From: CAYSUS01 sp964434165
GTDB taxonomy: Bacteria > Planctomycetota > Planctomycetia > Pirellulales > Thermoguttaceae
Assembly (NCBI GenBank): GCA_964434165.1
Contig: CAYSUS010000045.1
Coordinates: 1-58,337 of the forward strand
Length of the DNA: 58,337 bases
Direction: 5' to 3'
Shown here: one piece after another, positions 27,292-35,298 of the stretch
Position numbering within the stretch: the stretch's first letter is position 1
Layout: each line of letters starts with the position of its first letter
Translations under genes and position numbers: made by a program
The notes under the pieces: model-generated
The model's database searches: none
Told to the model about the DNA's origin: nothing
The model's input: only the letters and a program-made list of their open reading frames with translations

Positions 27292-28530
27292 ATGTCCGTT
27301 TCTCGCCGCTGCTTCCTGAAGGGGTCGTTCGGAGCCTCCGCGCTTGTGGCGATGGGCCCGACCGTACCCGCCTTCTTGAGCCGAACCGCTCACGCAGCCG
27401 ACCCAAGTCGGGCCGAAGGCAACTCCGTGCTGGTGGTGCTCCAGCTCACGGGCGGGAATGACGGCCTGAACACGGTCATCCCCTTCGAGGACGACGCCTA
27501 CGCCCGCGGCCGGCCCACGCTGCGTCTGAAGGGGAGCGAGGTCCACAAGATCGGCGACGATCTCGGGTTCCACCCCGAGATGAAGGGCTTCGCACGGCTA
27601 TTCAAAGAAGGCCAACTCATGGTGGTCCAGGGCGTGGCCTATCCGGCGCCCAACCGGAATCACCCCACGGCCCTCCTGAACTACCAGACCGCCCAGCCCA
27701 ACGAGCCCAATCGTCAGACCGGGTGGCTGGGTCGGGCGGTCGACCTGGCGGTCGGAGAAGGCACTTCCCGCGTGCCCGGCGTGTTCGTCGGCCCGATTGC
27801 TCAGCCCTTCACGCTCAACGCAGCCCATGCCGTGGTCCCCACGGTGCGCACGCTCTCCGAAGTCCTTCCCGAAGGCGATCGCGCAGCGCTGTCCGAGCGT
27901 CGCGCCCTGGCGGAGGCCTTACCCTCGGGCGCCAACCCGCTGCTGGACTTCGTACGCCGCACCACGGTCGACGCCGCCGACACGGTCGAGAGCCTCCGCT
28001 CCGCAGTCCGGGATTCCCGTGCCGACTACCCGCCTTTCGGTCTTGCCCGAGACTTGCGCACGGTCGCGCAGCTCATCCGCGCGGACGTGGGCTTTCGGAT
28101 CGTCCACGCCGAGTTGGGCGGCGGTGGGCTGGGCGGGTTCGACAACCACGCCGGCCAAAAGGACAACCACGCGGCCCTCTTGCGGCAGATGTCCGAATCG
28201 GTCGCGGCGTTCGTCGACGACCTGGCACGGGACAAGACGCTCGATCGCGTGCTCTTGATGACCTTTTCCGAGTTCGGCCGGACCGTGGTCGAGAACGGGC
28301 GCCGGGGCACCGACCACGGCATCGCCCAGCCGATCTTCCTGGTCGGCGGCCGGCTCAAGGGAGGACTGGTTGGAAAGCACCCAAGCGTCAGCGACCTGGA
28401 CGCAAACGCCCTGAAGTGGCACACCGACTTCCGCCGCATTTACGCCACCGCCCTGACGGGCTGGCTCGGCTTCGACCACCGGGCGGTGCTCGAAGGCAGC
28501 TTCGAGCCGATGGATTTGCTCGAAACCTGA
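27292..28530 (+). CDS. Tat-exported DUF1501 protein
   Basis: 412 residues from ATG 27292 with a strong GGGGAG site; the frame is open upstream to 27148 but not protein-like. The Tat signal is SRRCFLKGSFGASALVAMG. The body has VLQLTGGNDGLNTVIPFED, VQGVAYPAPNRNHPTALLNY, GGFDNHAGQKDNHAALL and MTFSEFGRTVVENGRRGTDH, all typical of DUF1501, which has an alkaline-phosphatase/sulfatase-like fold with conserved Asp and His. Partner of the DUF1800 gene 58 bp upstream. Substrate unknown. Confidence 0.92.
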   Translation: MSVSRRCFLKGSFGASALVAMGPTVPAFLSRTAHAADPSRAEGNSVLVVLQLTGGNDGLNTVIPFEDDAYARGRPTLRLKGSEVHKIGDDLGFHPEMKGFARLFKEGQLMVVQGVAYPAPNRNHPTALLNYQTAQPNEPNRQTGWLGRAVDLAVGEGTSRVPGVFVGPIAQPFTLNAAHAVVPTVRTLSEVLPEGDRAALSERRALAEALPSGANPLLDFVRRTTVDAADTVESLRSAVRDSRADYPPFGLARDLRTVAQLIRADVGFRIVHAELGGGGLGGFDNHAGQKDNHAALLRQMSESVAAFVDDLARDKTLDRVLLMTFSEFGRTVVENGRRGTDHGIAQPIFLVGGRLKGGLVGKHPSVSDLDANALKWHTDFRRIYATALTGWLGFDHRAVLEGSFEPMDLLET

Positions 28531-28540
28531 TTCGGGGAGG

Positions 28541-28850
28541 GAAACCGCGGATGAACGCTAAGGGACGCTGACGAGAGAAGAGAAGTGGTCGAGGTCGAGC
28601 GCTGCAGCGAACCGCGGTGCGCACCTCAGTACTCGCATTCTTGTCTCGTTTCCTTCTCTGAGAGTCATTCGCGTCTCTTGGCGTCCATTCGCGTCTTCTT
28701 CCTCGCAGGAGAACCTGGAGAGGATAAGGGGATACCGCGGGCGGCGAGCCCCAGCTCGCGGCATTCCTGGCAAATCTCTTCCAGAAGGCCCCCGCCGATC
28801 TCCCTCCGCTGACCCCCATTCGCGTCGGTCAGCGTCCATCAGCGGTTCTC
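28541..28850. repeat. Intergenic element with inverted ends and ATTCGCGTC repeats
   Basis: The arms at 28541-28572 and 28817-28850 are imperfect inverted copies (about 23 of 32 matching; AACCGCGGATGAACGCT versus the complement AACCGCTGATGGACGCT). Inside, the word CATTCGCGTC appears three times with similar spacing. This fills the gap after DUF1501. Related CGCGGATGAACGC elements are, from memory, common in planctomycete intergenic DNA. No gene seen. Confidence 0.55.
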
Positions 28851-28965
28851 ATGCCCAGCTTCCAATGCTGACGCCCCCCCGCACAATCGCCGACCTTGAC
28901 GTCCTCGCGCGCGGCCTTCAGACTGACGGAGGTTTCTCTTTCGCGTGTCTTGACCGATCCGCGCC

Positions 28966-30081
28966 ATGGCCGCCTGCGCCCGACTCGTCCTCTGCCTCTT
29001 CGCCGCAATCCTCGCGGCCGGCACGCCGCCCTGCGAGGCAGGCGTCTTGCCCAGGCCCCTTGTCGCGCGGCTATCGCGCATTGCCGGGTTGTTCGGCCCC
29101 CGCACGCTCGCTGCCCCGCCCGAGTGGGCGAAGACCGACGCGAAGCCGCTGTGGAGCTTCGCCTGGGCCAGCGACATGCATCTGGACCGGTCCAACGCGG
29201 GCCGAACCGCCTTGGCGATGCAGTTGATCGATCGCGAGTGGAAGCCCCACTTCGTGCTGATCACGGGCGACAACGGCGCCATCGCCGCGCCAGCAGATAA
29301 CGGTGCTCTGCCCGAGCCCGAGTCCCTGCGCCGGCAGCGCTATCTCAAGAGCTGGCTCGATAAGAACCTTCGCACCCCGCGGGCGATCATCCCCGGCGAT
29401 AACTGGCCGCAGGATTTCGACAGGGTCTTCGGGCCGTCGCAGTACGCCTTCGACTGCGGCGGGCTGCGCTTCGTGATGCTCGCGCCCGACCGGCATCACA
29501 AGGGCCAAGGGCCGGAGGGGCTTTCGGTCTTGGACGAGCCGACCTGGACGTGGCTCGCGCGCGACCTGCAGGCGCATCGCGATCGACCCGTGGTGGTCGC
29601 CATCCACGAGCCGGTCTATCCGCCCACCTTTCTCGACGCCCCGCGGCTCCGCCGGTTGCTCGACGGCTACCCGAACGTGGTGGCCGTGCTTCAGGGGCAT
29701 TTACACGCCGACATGGAGCTGACGGCTGGCGGGCGCAAGTACCTGGTGGCGCCGGCTCTTGGCCCGGGCGATCCGCCCGGCTTGAAGCACGTGCGCGTCT
29801 ATCGCGAGCGGCTCGTGGTGCGCACGGCCGCGTACGACCAGCGGTCAGGGCGGTTTGCCTTGGTCCAGAAGTGGCAGCGGATCGATCTGCCCAAGCCGCT
29901 GCGCAAGGGGCTTGCCGCTCCGCCCGGGCCCTTCAAGATGGCCGACTACACGTGCGTTCCCGCCCACCCGCTCCGGGACGATCCGGAGCTGGCCAATCGC
30001 CTCGGCGAGCTGGCCGGCATCTTCCAGGCCTTCCTGGGCAATGAGCTGCCGCGCATGCTGCTTCAGGCCGCGCGACGCTAA
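28966..30081 (+). CDS. Secreted calcineurin-like metallophosphoesterase
   Basis: 371 residues with a signal peptide (RLVLCLFAAILAAGTPPCEA). Phosphoesterase metal-site motifs appear in order: ASDMHLD (DxH), LITGDNGA (GDN), IPGDNW, AIHEPVY and QGHLHADM (GHxH). The fold hydrolyses phosphoesters with two metals; the export signal suggests an extracytoplasmic phosphatase or phosphodiesterase. The C-terminal ~80 residues add a domain of unknown role. The substrate is not predictable. Confidence 0.85.
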   Translation: MAACARLVLCLFAAILAAGTPPCEAGVLPRPLVARLSRIAGLFGPRTLAAPPEWAKTDAKPLWSFAWASDMHLDRSNAGRTALAMQLIDREWKPHFVLITGDNGAIAAPADNGALPEPESLRRQRYLKSWLDKNLRTPRAIIPGDNWPQDFDRVFGPSQYAFDCGGLRFVMLAPDRHHKGQGPEGLSVLDEPTWTWLARDLQAHRDRPVVVAIHEPVYPPTFLDAPRLRRLLDGYPNVVAVLQGHLHADMELTAGGRKYLVAPALGPGDPPGLKHVRVYRERLVVRTAAYDQRSGRFALVQKWQRIDLPKPLRKGLAAPPGPFKMADYTCVPAHPLRDDPELANRLGELAGIFQAFLGNELPRMLLQAARR

Positions 30082-30190
30082 ATCGCGAAGCAGCACCCGT
30101 TGAAGACATAGCGCTGCGGCGGCGGCCACCGACTTCGCGTCCCCAGGCAAGCATGCAGACTTCGACGAGGCCCGGGGGCGTGAGGCGATG

Positions 30191-30607
30191 CTAAAGGTCG
30201 ATCGGGATACTTTGGCTTCCCGCTTTGACCTCCTTGACCAGGGAAGTGGTTGAGACGCTGGTGTACTCGGCCGGGACCTTTTCCGGGATCATCGTCGTGG
30301 TGCCGTCGGGGTTGGACTGCTGCCGGAACGTGCTGACGGTCACCTTGTGCTTGCCGACGATCGCCCCCTTGCGGTCGGCGGTGTACATCAGCTCGTAGCG
30401 GCCGCTGGCGTCGGTTGTCGCCGTGGAAGGCGAGCCTTCGCCTTCCGGGTCGAAGGTCACCAGGGCGTCGGGCAGCGGGTTGCCCCCGAGCGTGACCGTC
30501 CCGCTGACCCGGCCCAGATCGGGACCGCTGGTGCCGCCGCACCCGGTCCAGACGCACAACGCGAGCAAAGCCCCCAAGCCCACGATCGATTGCAGCGCTG
30601 GTCTCAT
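30191..30607 (-). CDS. Lipoprotein with carboxypeptidase-regulatory-like domain
   Basis: 138 residues. The N-terminal signal ends in a lipobox-like ALCVWTGCGG, so Cys is probably lipidated. One beta-sandwich domain follows: VSGTVTLGGNPLPDALVTF, TTDASGRYEL, GKHKVTVST. This small protein class is characteristically encoded just downstream of DUF1559 genes in planctomycetes, as here (86 bp gap). Probably a surface or envelope protein co-expressed with the prepilin-like partner. Role unknown. Confidence 0.85.
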   Translation of the reverse strand: MRPALQSIVGLGALLALCVWTGCGGTSGPDLGRVSGTVTLGGNPLPDALVTFDPEGEGSPSTATTDASGRYELMYTADRKGAIVGKHKVTVSTFRQQSNPDGTTTMIPEKVPAEYTSVSTTSLVKEVKAGSQSIPIDL

Positions 30608-30693
30608 GGCTGGTCGTCCCCTGTCGCTGCGGGGGCGTCCCCGTGAAGGTCGCCGCCCGTCTTGCCCTGCTTGCCCAGGCCCCTTCCGTCCGC

Positions 30694-31707
30694 TCAGTTT
30701 TCCAGATCAACGGGCTGCCCGTCGTCGCGGATCCCAAGCCTCTGATACGTCCCCAACAGGAGCGGGTCGAATTGCGTGCCCTTGGTCAGATCGGACTGGC
30801 TCAACCCGGCGTTGCTGAAGTCGATGTTCTCCGAGATGAAATGCACCGAGCCGTCGCCGAAGGCGAAGTTGGCCCCGCTGGGGTGTGAGCTGCTGAAGCC
30901 CTCCCCGCACGAGTTGCACGCGTCGAAATTGTCCGGTCGCGGCCAGGCGGAGTCCGGGGCGTTGAGCTTCTTGCTCACGCGGCCGCGGCAGTGATACACG
31001 CCCCAGTGGCACGGGCCGGGCGGATTGCGCACGCCCGCCCAGTGGGCCGAGCCGCACCGAAGGTCCCGCTCGCCGAGCATGAACGTCTTGCTGGAGCCGT
31101 CGGGGATGTCGCGGTCGATGCGGACGTGGCTGTTGTTGTAGAAGGGGCCGTTGTTCTTGAACAGGCCGGGCTTGTCGTAGAAGCCCTGGTTGGCGATGTA
31201 GTTCGCGGTGCTCAGCTCGATCTTGCCGCCGGCATTGTTGCCGTGGCCGAAGAAATGCCGGATGTCCTTCGACAGCAGCGGATCGGTGCGGTCGGTCGGG
31301 CAGCGGAATTCGGCGAGGGGCGTTTGGAGCAGTTGCTGGTCGGTCGTGTCGGCCAGCACGTGGCGGAGCTTGCGGTCCTTCACGTTCAGTTTGTCGTAAA
31401 GGGCCTGCTGCTCGATGTAGGGCAGGATGAAGACGCCCCAGCCCCACGACTCGTCCAGATTCCGGTTGCTCATGGTGGTGTCCTCGATGCAGCCCGGAGG
31501 CCACACCCCCAGGGCGGTCTCGTAATTGAGCACCGCCAGGGCGAGCTGCTTGAGGTTGTTGGTGCACTGGGCGCGTCGCGCCGCCTCCCGGGCGGCCTGG
31601 ACGGCGGGCAGCAACAGGGCGATGAGGATGCCGATGATGGCGATCACCACGAGCAGCTCCACCAGCGTGAACCCGGGCCAGGCCCTCGCTCTGCACGGAG
31701 ATTTCAT
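30694..31707 (-). CDS. DUF1559 prepilin-like protein
   Basis: 337 residues from ATG 31707; the frame is open to 31788, but the prepilin leader starts here. The leader MKSPCRARAWPGFTLVELL continues with the type IV pilin-like hydrophobic helix (VVIAIIGILIALLLP), so a prepilin peptidase should cleave after Gly. AVQAAREAARRAQCTNNLKQ follows, then the DUF1559 body with MLGERD and a C-terminal FAFGDGSVHFISENID motif. This family is massively expanded in planctomycetes; members probably form surface pseudopili. It leads a two-gene unit with the lipoprotein. Confidence 0.95.
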   Translation of the reverse strand: MKSPCRARAWPGFTLVELLVVIAIIGILIALLLPAVQAAREAARRAQCTNNLKQLALAVLNYETALGVWPPGCIEDTTMSNRNLDESWGWGVFILPYIEQQALYDKLNVKDRKLRHVLADTTDQQLLQTPLAEFRCPTDRTDPLLSKDIRHFFGHGNNAGGKIELSTANYIANQGFYDKPGLFKNNGPFYNNSHVRIDRDIPDGSSKTFMLGERDLRCGSAHWAGVRNPPGPCHWGVYHCRGRVSKKLNAPDSAWPRPDNFDACNSCGEGFSSSHPSGANFAFGDGSVHFISENIDFSNAGLSQSDLTKGTQFDPLLLGTYQRLGIRDDGQPVDLEN

Positions 31708-32062
31708 GAATACACCCCCTTCGTCGCCGGCCGGCGCGAGCACGCGATAACGCGGGACAACAAGATGAGTGCGATGCCCGACCAGCAAGAGAATAGAGTA
31801 ACTGAAAACAGGGCGATCCGAGTGCCGGCCGCCCGGTCCCCCCCACAGGGCCGCCCTGATTCTAAACCTTCGCCGACATCATTGTCAAGCAATTGGACGA
31901 GGGGCCGACCGCCCGACGCACGGCGGCGCACGGTCGCTCGCGCGGCGATCTGGCCCATCCTCCCCGGCCCGACTTGACACCCCCACGACGTGCATCAAGC
32001 ATGAGGGACTCCGGCGGAGCGCTGCCGTTCCGTTCCGCCTTGGCCGAGAAGGAGGCGCTTCC
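31708..32062. other. 355-bp divergent intergenic region
   Basis: Separates the divergent DUF1559 and photolyase genes and must contain both promoters. It is locally AT-richer at 31785-31812, which gives CTATTC/TTACTC-like -10 candidates on the minus strand, but no convincing -35/-10 pair was found. No small gene seen. Confidence 0.35.
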
Positions 32063-33619
32063 ATGCCGGGCCGCGAGGCGACGCAGCCGCGACGGCTGGT
32101 GATCGTGCTGGGCGACCAACTGGACGAGCGGTCCTCGGCCCTGGACGAATTCGACCCGTCGCGCGACGCCGTGTGGATGGCCGAGGTCAGCGACGAATCG
32201 ACCCACGTCTGGTCGCACCAGGCCCGCATCGTCGTGTTTCTCTCCGCGATGCGCCACTACCGCGATCGCCTGCGCCGGCGCGGCGTGACCGTGCATTACC
32301 GCGAACTGGGCGAGGACGATCCCGACCGCGGACTGGCCGCCGAGCTGGAGACGGCCGCGCGACGCCTCCGGCCCAGACAGCTCGTGATGACCCAGGCCGG
32401 CGCGTGGCGCGTGCAGGACGCGATCGAACGGCTTGCCCGCAGGATCGGCTGCGACCTGGAGGTCCGTCCCGATCGGCATTTCCTGTGCGGCAAGGAGGAG
32501 TTTGCCGATCACGCGGCGGAGAGAAAGCAGCTCCGAATGGAGTTCTTCTACCGCCGCATGCGCCGCAAGCACGGCGTGCTGATGGACGGCGATGAGCCGG
32601 AGGGCGGCAAGTGGAACTTCGATGCGGAGAACCGCAAGCCCTTCGGCAGGGAGGGGCCGGCCGGGCTGCCTCTTCCCCCGTCCTTCCCTCCCGACCCGAC
32701 GACGCGCGAGGTGATCCGCCTGGTCGGGCGGCGCTTCGCGTCGCATCCCGGCAGCCTGGCGCATTTCGACTGGCCCGTCACGCCCGAGCAGGCGGAGACC
32801 GCGCTGGCGGACTTCATCGAGAACCGGCTCGCGCACTTCGGACCGCACCAGGACGCGATGTGGAGCGGCGAGCCTTTCCTGGCGCACAGCCTGCTCTCCA
32901 GCGCCATGAACCTCAAGCTCCTCGATCCGCGTGGGGCGATCCGCGCGGCGGAGGAAGCGTATCGAGGCGGGCACGTCCCGATCGCCTCGGCCGAGGGCTT
33001 CCTCCGCCAGATCCTCGGCTGGCGGGAGTACGTGCGCGGGGTGTACTGGCGTTTCATGCCCGAGTATCTCCAGCGCAACGCCGTGGAGGCGCGGCTTCCT
33101 CTGCCCGGCTTCTACTGGACGGGTCAGACGGAAATGAACTGTCTGCGCCAAGCGATCGGCCAGACGCTTGATTACGGCTACGCCCACCACATCCAGCGGC
33201 TGATGGTGACCGGCTTGTTCGCCCTGCTCCTGGGCGTCGATCCCCGCCAGGTGCACGCGTGGTACCTGGCGGTCTACGTCGACGCCGTGGAATGGGTGGA
33301 GCTGCCCAACACGCTAGGCATGTCGCAGTACGCCGACGGCGGCGTGATGGCCTCCAAGCCGTACTGCGCTTCGGGCCAGTACATCCGCCGCATGAGCAAC
33401 TACTGCCGGGAGTGCCGGTACGACCCGGGCCGCGCCGCCGGCGAGCGCGCGTGCCCGTTCACCACGCTCTACTGGGACTTCCTGGGGCGGAACGCGTCGC
33501 GCCTGGAGCGCAATCGGCGCATGGCCATGCAGCTTCGCAACCTGGCCCGCAAGCCCGCGGCACAGCGGCGCGAGATCGCCGGCCAGGCGGAATCGCTCCG
33601 TGGCCAGCTTATGAAGTGA
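32063..33619 (+). CDS. phrB: FeS-type (6-4) photolyase/cryptochrome, PhrB-like
   Basis: 518 residues. The N-terminal domain is RLVIVLGDQLDERSSALD; the C-terminal FAD-binding part contains GWREYVRGVYWRFMP, TDYGYAHHIQRLMVTGLF-type sequence and WVELPNTLGMSQYADGG. Four Cys at family positions (one in SKPYCASGQY, three in NYCRECRY and ERACPF) fit the [4Fe-4S]-binding bacterial cryptochrome/(6-4) photolyase branch. These flavoproteins use blue light to repair (6-4) photoproducts. Earlier annotations call the family deoxyribodipyrimidine photolyase-related. The gene is divergent from the DUF1559 unit. Confidence 0.9.
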   Translation: MPGREATQPRRLVIVLGDQLDERSSALDEFDPSRDAVWMAEVSDESTHVWSHQARIVVFLSAMRHYRDRLRRRGVTVHYRELGEDDPDRGLAAELETAARRLRPRQLVMTQAGAWRVQDAIERLARRIGCDLEVRPDRHFLCGKEEFADHAAERKQLRMEFFYRRMRRKHGVLMDGDEPEGGKWNFDAENRKPFGREGPAGLPLPPSFPPDPTTREVIRLVGRRFASHPGSLAHFDWPVTPEQAETALADFIENRLAHFGPHQDAMWSGEPFLAHSLLSSAMNLKLLDPRGAIRAAEEAYRGGHVPIASAEGFLRQILGWREYVRGVYWRFMPEYLQRNAVEARLPLPGFYWTGQTEMNCLRQAIGQTLDYGYAHHIQRLMVTGLFALLLGVDPRQVHAWYLAVYVDAVEWVELPNTLGMSQYADGGVMASKPYCASGQYIRRMSNYCRECRYDPGRAAGERACPFTTLYWDFLGRNASRLERNRRMAMQLRNLARKPAAQRREIAGQAESLRGQLMK

Positions 33620-33703
33620 TCGCACCTGCATCGCGCGCCCGCGCCCGCGAGCCGGCGCGCGTGTGCGTCGCCCCGCGCTGCGCGCCCCGGACTTCCGCCG
33701 CGG

Positions 33704-34087
33704 CTACACGCCGGCGGGGACGGCCAGCGGCTTGGCCAGGGCTTCCTCCACCGTCTCGCGCAGGGCGCCGTCCCCCGAGGAGGTGAACACCACCGCCCGA
33801 GCCGAGATCCGCTCGGCCAGCTTCTCGGCGGCATGATTGGGATGGCTTGAGAACACCACGAGGGGGATCTGCGGGGGTCGATTCTTCAGGCGCCGCGTGA
33901 GCGCCTCGGCATCCGCGCCCGCGGCTTCGGTGCTCAGCACGATGCAGTGAACCCGAAGGTCACGGAAGGCGGCCAGGACGCCCTTGGCGTCCACGGCCTC
34001 GACGACGTCGTGGCCGGCCCGGGTCAAGGCGGCGGCGGCCGCGGCGCGGCTTTGCGCGACGTTGTCCAACAACAGAACGGTTGCCAT
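33704..34087 (-). CDS. Pseudo-receiver domain protein
   Basis: 127 residues with the outline of a CheY-like fold: TVLLLDNVAQSRAAAAAALTR, then GHDVVEAVDAKGVLAAF, PLVVFSSHPNH and ARAVVFTSS. The phospho-acceptor Asp position is replaced (HCIVLSTEAAG) and the conserved C-terminal Lys is absent, so phosphorylation by a kinase is unlikely. It may act as a constitutive or ligand-gated partner. The start at 34087 was chosen because upstream sequence in the open frame is not domain-like. Divergent from the HDOD gene at the head of the signalling island. Confidence 0.7.
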   Translation of the reverse strand: MATVLLLDNVAQSRAAAAAALTRAGHDVVEAVDAKGVLAAFRDLRVHCIVLSTEAAGADAEALTRRLKNRPPQIPLVVFSSHPNHAAEKLAERISARAVVFTSSGDGALRETVEEALAKPLAVPAGV

Positions 34088-34175
34088 GGCAAATCTCGTT
34101 GGCTGGCGGAGGTCGTGGGCGCCCCCGAGGGGCGCTCGTTCGTCTGCCGGCGAGAAATCGCGGCTCGCGGCAATC

Positions 34176-34194
34176 CCTATAGAACGAGTATAGG
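34176..34194. promoter_or_regulatory. Inverted repeat CCTATA-N7-TATAGG in divergent promoter region
   Basis: Perfect six-base arms with a seven-base spacer in the 331-bp region between the divergent pseudo-receiver and HDOD genes. Could be an operator or overlap a -10 element. No other binding site is obvious there. Confidence 0.35.
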
Positions 34195-34418
34195 TTCGAT
34201 TCCCATCGGGGGTCGTCGAGCCGGCCCGCGCGATGCCAGAGCGCCCTTCGCGCGACCCCCGAATTGACCGAACTGGTCGTCCCAACCCGCAGGGCCCGCT
34301 TGCCCCCGCAGCCGCCGCGGGACCGCCCCGGGGACGGCCTTGGGAGCGCGGTCGCCGTGACGTACGTTTGCGAGGGAAATCCGTCCATTTCGGCACGCAA
34401 CTCGCCAGGAGTATTCGC

Positions 34419-35291
34419 ATGGCCGGGGCAGCCGCGTACGTATCGGGCAGGCCGACGCTCGACCAGCTCGCGCGCAAGATCGACGACATCTCCACGCTTC
34501 CCCAAGTGGCGCTGAAGGTCATGGAAGTGGCCGGCGATCCGGAATCCGGGGCCGCCGACCTGAAGGAGGTCATGGAGGGCGACGCGGCCCTGAGCGCCCG
34601 GGTGCTCCGCTGCGTGAACTCGTCGGCCTACGCCGTGCGCATGCGGATCACCAACCTGCAGCAGGCGATCGCCTACCTGGGCCTGAAGCAGATCCGCAAC
34701 CTGGCCATAACCGCCAGCGTGAGCAAGCTGTTCAAGAAGGACGAGCAGATCGGCGACTACAGCCGCAACCGGCTCTGGCGGCATCTCGTCTCGGTGGGCA
34801 TCTGCTCGCGGATGATCGCCATGCGGCGGAAGATGCCGGCGTTCGAGGACGCGTTTCTGGCCGGGCTTCTGCACGACGTGGGCATCATCCTCATCGACCA
34901 GCACGCGCACCAGGGGTTTTGCCGGGTCATCGGCTCCCTGAGTCCCGACAAGACCCTGGTCGAGGTGGAGCGCTCCGTGCTCGGCTTCGACCACACCGCC
35001 CTGGGCGAGCGCGTGGCCACGAGCTGGGGGTTTCCGGAGTTGCTGCGGCGGGCCATCCGCTGGCACCATAACGCGGCGTCCTACCGGGGCGAGGAGGCGA
35101 ACGTCATCTGCTGCGTCGAGGCCGCCAACCTGATCTGCACGCTCAAGGAAGTCTCCTCGGTGGGCATGAAGCTCGTGCGGTTCTCGGCCCCGGTCCTCTC
35201 GCGATTGGAGCTCACCCGGGAGGACATCGTCGTTCTGGCCGAGGACCTGGACCGGGAGCTGGCCCAGAACGCCAGCCTGTTCCAGATGTAG
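34419..35291 (+). CDS. HDOD domain signalling protein
   Basis: 290 residues from ATG 34419 with GGAG about 8 bases upstream. HDOD features: LPQVALKVMEVAGDPESGAADL, GDAALSARVLRCVNSSAY, ITNLQQAIAYLGLKQIRNLA, AFLAGLLHDVGIILID and AIRWHHNA. Unlike many HDOD proteins, this one keeps an HD pair (LLHDVG). HDOD domains are usually non-catalytic signalling scaffolds linked to motility, c-di-GMP or stress. It abuts the downstream kinase gene (7-bp gap) and opens the signalling operon. Confidence 0.88.
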   Translation: MAGAAAYVSGRPTLDQLARKIDDISTLPQVALKVMEVAGDPESGAADLKEVMEGDAALSARVLRCVNSSAYAVRMRITNLQQAIAYLGLKQIRNLAITASVSKLFKKDEQIGDYSRNRLWRHLVSVGICSRMIAMRRKMPAFEDAFLAGLLHDVGIILIDQHAHQGFCRVIGSLSPDKTLVEVERSVLGFDHTALGERVATSWGFPELLRRAIRWHHNAASYRGEEANVICCVEAANLICTLKEVSSVGMKLVRFSAPVLSRLELTREDIVVLAEDLDRELAQNASLFQM

Positions 35292-35298
35292 GGTCGCC

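Noticed and set aside
28667..28830. CATTCGCGTC repeats as a CRISPR array
   Set aside because: Units are too short, spacing is irregular, spacers are not unique 30-40-mers and no cas genes are nearby.
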